A DNA stretch of 64,000 nt from Sphingobacterium chungjuense. GTDB taxonomy: Bacteria > Bacteroidota > Bacteroidia > Sphingobacteriales > Sphingobacteriaceae. This document shows, piece by piece, positions 61,395 through 64,000 of this stretch. Each line of letters begins with the position of its first letter. The stretch's first letter is position 1. The position numbers and the translations under genes were made by a program. Location: NCBI RefSeq assembly GCF_011316935.1, contig NZ_WLYS01000001.1:868001-932000 (forward strand), in the 5' to 3' direction. The notes under the pieces are model-generated. The model searched no databases. It was not told the DNA's origin and saw only the letters and a program-made list of their open reading frames with translations.

Positions 61395-61914
61395 TCTCAA
61401 AGAAAATCTAGTGGTCGACTTCTCTCCTAGCTTACTAGAGAAGTTTGGTGAGATCGTTGCTCGCTATCCGGAAGGTCGTCAAAAATCGGCCTTACTACCG
61501 ATATTGCACGAAGTGCAAGCGGTTTATGGTTGGCTGAGTGTGGATATGATGGATAAAGTGGCTTCTTATCTTTCGATTAAACCCATCGAAGTGTACGAAG
61601 TCGCTACATTTTACAGCATGTACTTCTTACAGCCACAAGGTAAATATACGTTGGAGGTGTGCCGCACTGGCCCTTGCTGTTTGGTAGGCGCAGAGAAGAT
61701 CATGGATCATCTAGAAGATAAGCTGGGCATCAAAGAAGGCGAAATATCGGCAGATGGATTATTCTCGTGGCGCGGCGTTGAGTGTTTGGCTGCGTGTGGA
61801 TTTGGTCCTGTATTGCAAATCGGTCCAGAATATACATTTTATGAAAATCTCACGCCAGACAGTGTGGATGCGTTAATCGCAAATTTGAGAACCGAAGCAC
61901 AAGCTAAAGATTAG
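61387..61914 (+). CDS. nuoE: NADH-quinone oxidoreductase subunit E
   Basis: NuoE binds the N1a [2Fe-2S] cluster in the NADH module. The 175-residue product has the cysteines C-R-T-G-P-C near residue 95 and ECLAACGFGPVLQIG near residue 135, matching the CxxxxC...CxxxC pattern. It overlaps nuoD by eight bases and precedes nuoF by four. The presence of nuoEFG shows that this complex I uses NADH, unlike the reduced complexes of some Bacteroidota that lack them. Confidence 0.95.
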   Translation: MLSLKENLVVDFSPSLLEKFGEIVARYPEGRQKSALLPILHEVQAVYGWLSVDMMDKVASYLSIKPIEVYEVATFYSMYFLQPQGKYTLEVCRTGPCCLVGAEKIMDHLEDKLGIKEGEISADGLFSWRGVECLAACGFGPVLQIGPEYTFYENLTPDSVDALIANLRTEAQAKD

Positions 61915-61918
61915 TACC

Positions 61919-63277
61919 ATGGGGCGAAAGTTATTACTCACACATATAGACGTACCCGGCATACAAAGTTATTCCGTGTACAAGGCGCAAGGCGGCTATC
62001 GATCGGTCGATAAAGTCCTGAAATCTATGAGTCCGGACGACGTGGTCGAAGAGGTAAAGAAATCTGGACTACGCGGACGTGGTGGAGCGGGGTTCCCGAC
62101 TGGAATGAAATGGAGTTTTCTGGCGAAGCCAGAAGGTGTGCCACGCTATTTGGTGTGCAATGCCGATGAATCAGAACCGGGAACATTCAAGGACCGGTAT
62201 CTCATGACACATATTCCGCACGCATTAATTGAAGGAATGATTGTATCCAGTTATGCATTGGGCGCACACACTTCTTTCATCTATGTGCGTGGTGAGATGA
62301 TGCCACAAATTCGAATCCTCGAAAAAGCGATTGCGGAAGCAAAAGCAGCAGGGTATTTAGGCAAAAATATATTAGGATCGGGCTACGATCTTGAATTGTA
62401 TGTACAACCTGGTGGCGGTGCATACATCTGTGGTGAAGAAACGGCTTTGCTGGAATCTTTGGAAGGAAAGCGTGGAAATCCACGTATCAAACCGCCTTTT
62501 CCGGCTATTGCAGGACTTTACGGCTGTCCGACGGTAGTCAATAATGTCGAATCCATCGCAGCGACCGTGCCCATCATCAATGATGGTGGTGAAGAGTACG
62601 CGAAGATCGGCATCGAGCGCAGCACAGGCACGAAACTGATCTCTGCAGGCGGAAACTTGGCAAAACCCGGTGTGTATGAAATAGAACTCGGGTTGCCCGT
62701 AGAAGAGTTTATTTACTCCGATGAGTATTGTGGCGGTATTGCCAATGGCAAAAAACTGAAGGCTGTCGTAGCTGGAGGATCTTCTGTACCCATCTTACCA
62801 GCTAATCTTATTACGAAAACAATCAAAGGCGACGCACGGCTGATGACCTACGAATCCTTGGCCGATGGCGGTTTTCAATCGGGTACGATGATGGGATCGG
62901 GCGGATTCATCGCCTTTGATGAAGATCAATGCATCGTGCGAAATACCTGGAATTTTACCCGTTTTTACCGGCACGAGAGCTGCGGACAATGTTCGCCTTG
63001 CCGAGAAGGTACCGGTTGGATGGAGAAAGTGCTCTACAATATTGAGCATGGCCAAGGTACCATGAATGATATCGATCTCCTATGGGATATTCAGCGAAAA
63101 ATAGAAGGTAATACCATTTGCCCATTGGGTGATGCAGCGGCATGGCCTGTTGCGGCAGCGATAAGACATTTCAGAGATGAGTTTGAATGGCATATCAACC
63201 ATGGGCAGGAAGCACAGAGTAGAAATTATGGATTGGCACATTACGCGGATCCTTTGGAAGTCGTAACGGAATCATAG
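61919..63277 (+). CDS. nuoF: NADH-quinone oxidoreductase subunit F
   Basis: NuoF binds NADH, FMN and the N3 cluster. The 452-residue product has the NADH/FMN loop GLRGRGGAGFPTGMKW near residue 50, FMN-binding YLVCNADESEPGTFKDR, and the [4Fe-4S] ligands in ESCGQCSPCREGTGWM near residue 355 plus CPLGDAAAWP. The length is normal. It lies between nuoE (four bases) and nuoG (16 bases). Confidence 0.97.
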   Translation: MGRKLLLTHIDVPGIQSYSVYKAQGGYRSVDKVLKSMSPDDVVEEVKKSGLRGRGGAGFPTGMKWSFLAKPEGVPRYLVCNADESEPGTFKDRYLMTHIPHALIEGMIVSSYALGAHTSFIYVRGEMMPQIRILEKAIAEAKAAGYLGKNILGSGYDLELYVQPGGGAYICGEETALLESLEGKRGNPRIKPPFPAIAGLYGCPTVVNNVESIAATVPIINDGGEEYAKIGIERSTGTKLISAGGNLAKPGVYEIELGLPVEEFIYSDEYCGGIANGKKLKAVVAGGSSVPILPANLITKTIKGDARLMTYESLADGGFQSGTMMGSGGFIAFDEDQCIVRNTWNFTRFYRHESCGQCSPCREGTGWMEKVLYNIEHGQGTMNDIDLLWDIQRKIEGNTICPLGDAAAWPVAAAIRHFRDEFEWHINHGQEAQSRNYGLAHYADPLEVVTES

Positions 63278-63293
63278 AGCTAAGAAAACGGTG

Positions 63294-64000
63294 ATGGCGG
63301 AAGAAATACAAAAATTTCAAGTAAGTATAGATGGTATCTCGGTCGAAGTAGATGCCGGCACAACCATATTGAATGCGGCTCGTCAGATCGGTGGAGATAT
63401 TGTGCCGCCAGCGATGTGTTATTATTCGAAGTTGGAAGGTAGCGGTGGTAAATGCCGCACGTGCCTCGTTAAGGTTACCAAAGGATCTGAGAAAGATCCT
63501 CGTCCGATGCCAAAACTGGTTGCTTCGTGCCGCACCACAGTGATGGATGGCATGGAAGTGCAAAATATCACTTCTCCTGATGTGGTGGATGCGCGCAAGA
63601 GCGTCGTGGAAATGCTTTTGATAAACCATCCATTAGATTGTCCGGTTTGTGATCAGGCGGGAGAATGTAAACTGCAAGATCTGGGCTACGAGCATGGATC
63701 AGAGAATACGCGCTATGATTTTCCTCGTCGTACGTTTGAACGTATCGATATCGGCGACAAAATCCAGTTGCATATGAATCGTTGTATTCTATGCTATCGC
63801 TGCGTGTATGTGGCTAATCAATTGACGGATACCCGAGAACACGGTATTTTATATCGCGGCGATCATGCTGAAATATCCACCTATATTGAGAATGCCTTAG
63901 ACAACGATTATATCGGGAATGTGATAGATGTGTGTCCGGTAGGCGCATTAACCGACAAAACATTTCGCTTTAAAAATAGAGTTTGGTTCACGAAGCCGGT
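63294..64000 (+). CDS. nuoG: NADH-quinone oxidoreductase subunit G (5' part)
   Basis: The gene continues past the right edge; 235 codons are visible. The N-terminal ferredoxin-like domain has CYYSKLEGSGGKCRTCLV with the [2Fe-2S] cysteines, then VASCRTTV. The second part has the His/Cys [4Fe-4S] site HPLDCPVCDQAGECKLQD, and later RCILCYRCVYVA with CPVGALTDKTF for a further [4Fe-4S]. I use the ATG at 63294; a GTG three bases earlier (63291) is a possible alternative. The order nuoA-B-C-D-E-F-G is the standard one; nuoH-N presumably follow. Confidence 0.93.
   Translation, partial: MAEEIQKFQVSIDGISVEVDAGTTILNAARQIGGDIVPPAMCYYSKLEGSGGKCRTCLVKVTKGSEKDPRPMPKLVASCRTTVMDGMEVQNITSPDVVDARKSVVEMLLINHPLDCPVCDQAGECKLQDLGYEHGSENTRYDFPRRTFERIDIGDKIQLHMNRCILCYRCVYVANQLTDTREHGILYRGDHAEISTYIENALDNDYIGNVIDVCPVGALTDKTFRFKNRVWFTKP

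Noticed and set aside
1..64000. A defence island, CRISPR array, prophage or integrative element
   Set aside because: I saw no repeat-spacer pattern, integrase, transposase, tRNA-flanked repeats or known defence genes; gene content is core metabolism and envelope.

Overview
The window looks like chromosomal DNA of a Bacteroidota bacterium, most likely of the family Sphingobacteriaceae (Sphingobacterium/Pedobacter-like). The evidence is the set of genes (single-chain GcvP, Bacteroidota-type RpoZ and BamD next to CoaBC, ExbB-ExbD-ExbD-TonB, SusC-like barrel proteins with carboxypeptidase-regulatory N-terminal domains, separate nuoC and nuoD, DUF47-Pit) and the recurring Bacteroidota promoter element TAnnTTTG. 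Base composition is moderate (low-to-mid 40s % GC by eye). I see no rRNA, tRNA, CRISPR array, prophage or insertion sequence. The window is core chromosome with dense housekeeping genes.

Layout. 1-7.1 kb: the 5' part of an RsmI-like methyltransferase, gcvP, a decayed gene remnant, two guanidino/ureido hydrolases (DDAH-like and CtlX) and a MurF ligase. 7.1-15.6 kb: an Rrf2 regulator, xseA-xseB-uvrA, a serine hydrolase that looks like the back half of a GH3-beta-lactamase fusion, an SRPBCC protein and an RsmF-like rRNA methyltransferase. 15.6-26 kb: bamD-rpoZ-coaBC, a Nfu protein, a LolE-like permease, an MBL hydrolase, an M57 metalloprotease lipoprotein, aroE-TPR and a major OmpA porin. 26-34 kb: a phosphate module (histidine kinase, Pho-box-like repeat, DUF47, Pit), phosphatidylserine decarboxylase, a MORN-repeat protein and polA. 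34-43 kb: rsgA, an AsmA-like protein with map, KtrB-KtrA potassium uptake, a YfhO-type membrane protein and rnhB. 43-52 kb: a CBM9-like protein with an outer-membrane barrel, an M16 protease, fabD, metK, a lipid kinase and a SUI1 protein. 52-58.5 kb: an energy-transduction operon exbB-exbD-exbD-tonB-small membrane protein-PstS-like lipoprotein-TPR. 58.6 kb to the end: nuoA-G (complex I), running off the edge.

How genes work together. The ExbB/ExbD/TonB operon can energise outer-membrane receptors such as the barrel protein at 44.2-47.0 kb. The Pit/DUF47 pair is probably the target of a two-component phosphate response, because two adjacent 11-bp TTAACATTA-type repeats sit just upstream of its -7 promoter box.

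The most noteworthy signals are non-coding. (a) In at least eight genes the promoter element TAnnTTTG ends only 4-8 bases before the start codon, which predicts leaderless or almost leaderless mRNAs. (b) metK has a ~155-base structured leader that I cannot assign to a known SAM riboswitch class. (c) The Pho-box-like repeat precedes DUF47-pit. (d) A ~21-bp hairpin separates exbB from exbD. None of these has been tested experimentally here; all come from reading the sequence.
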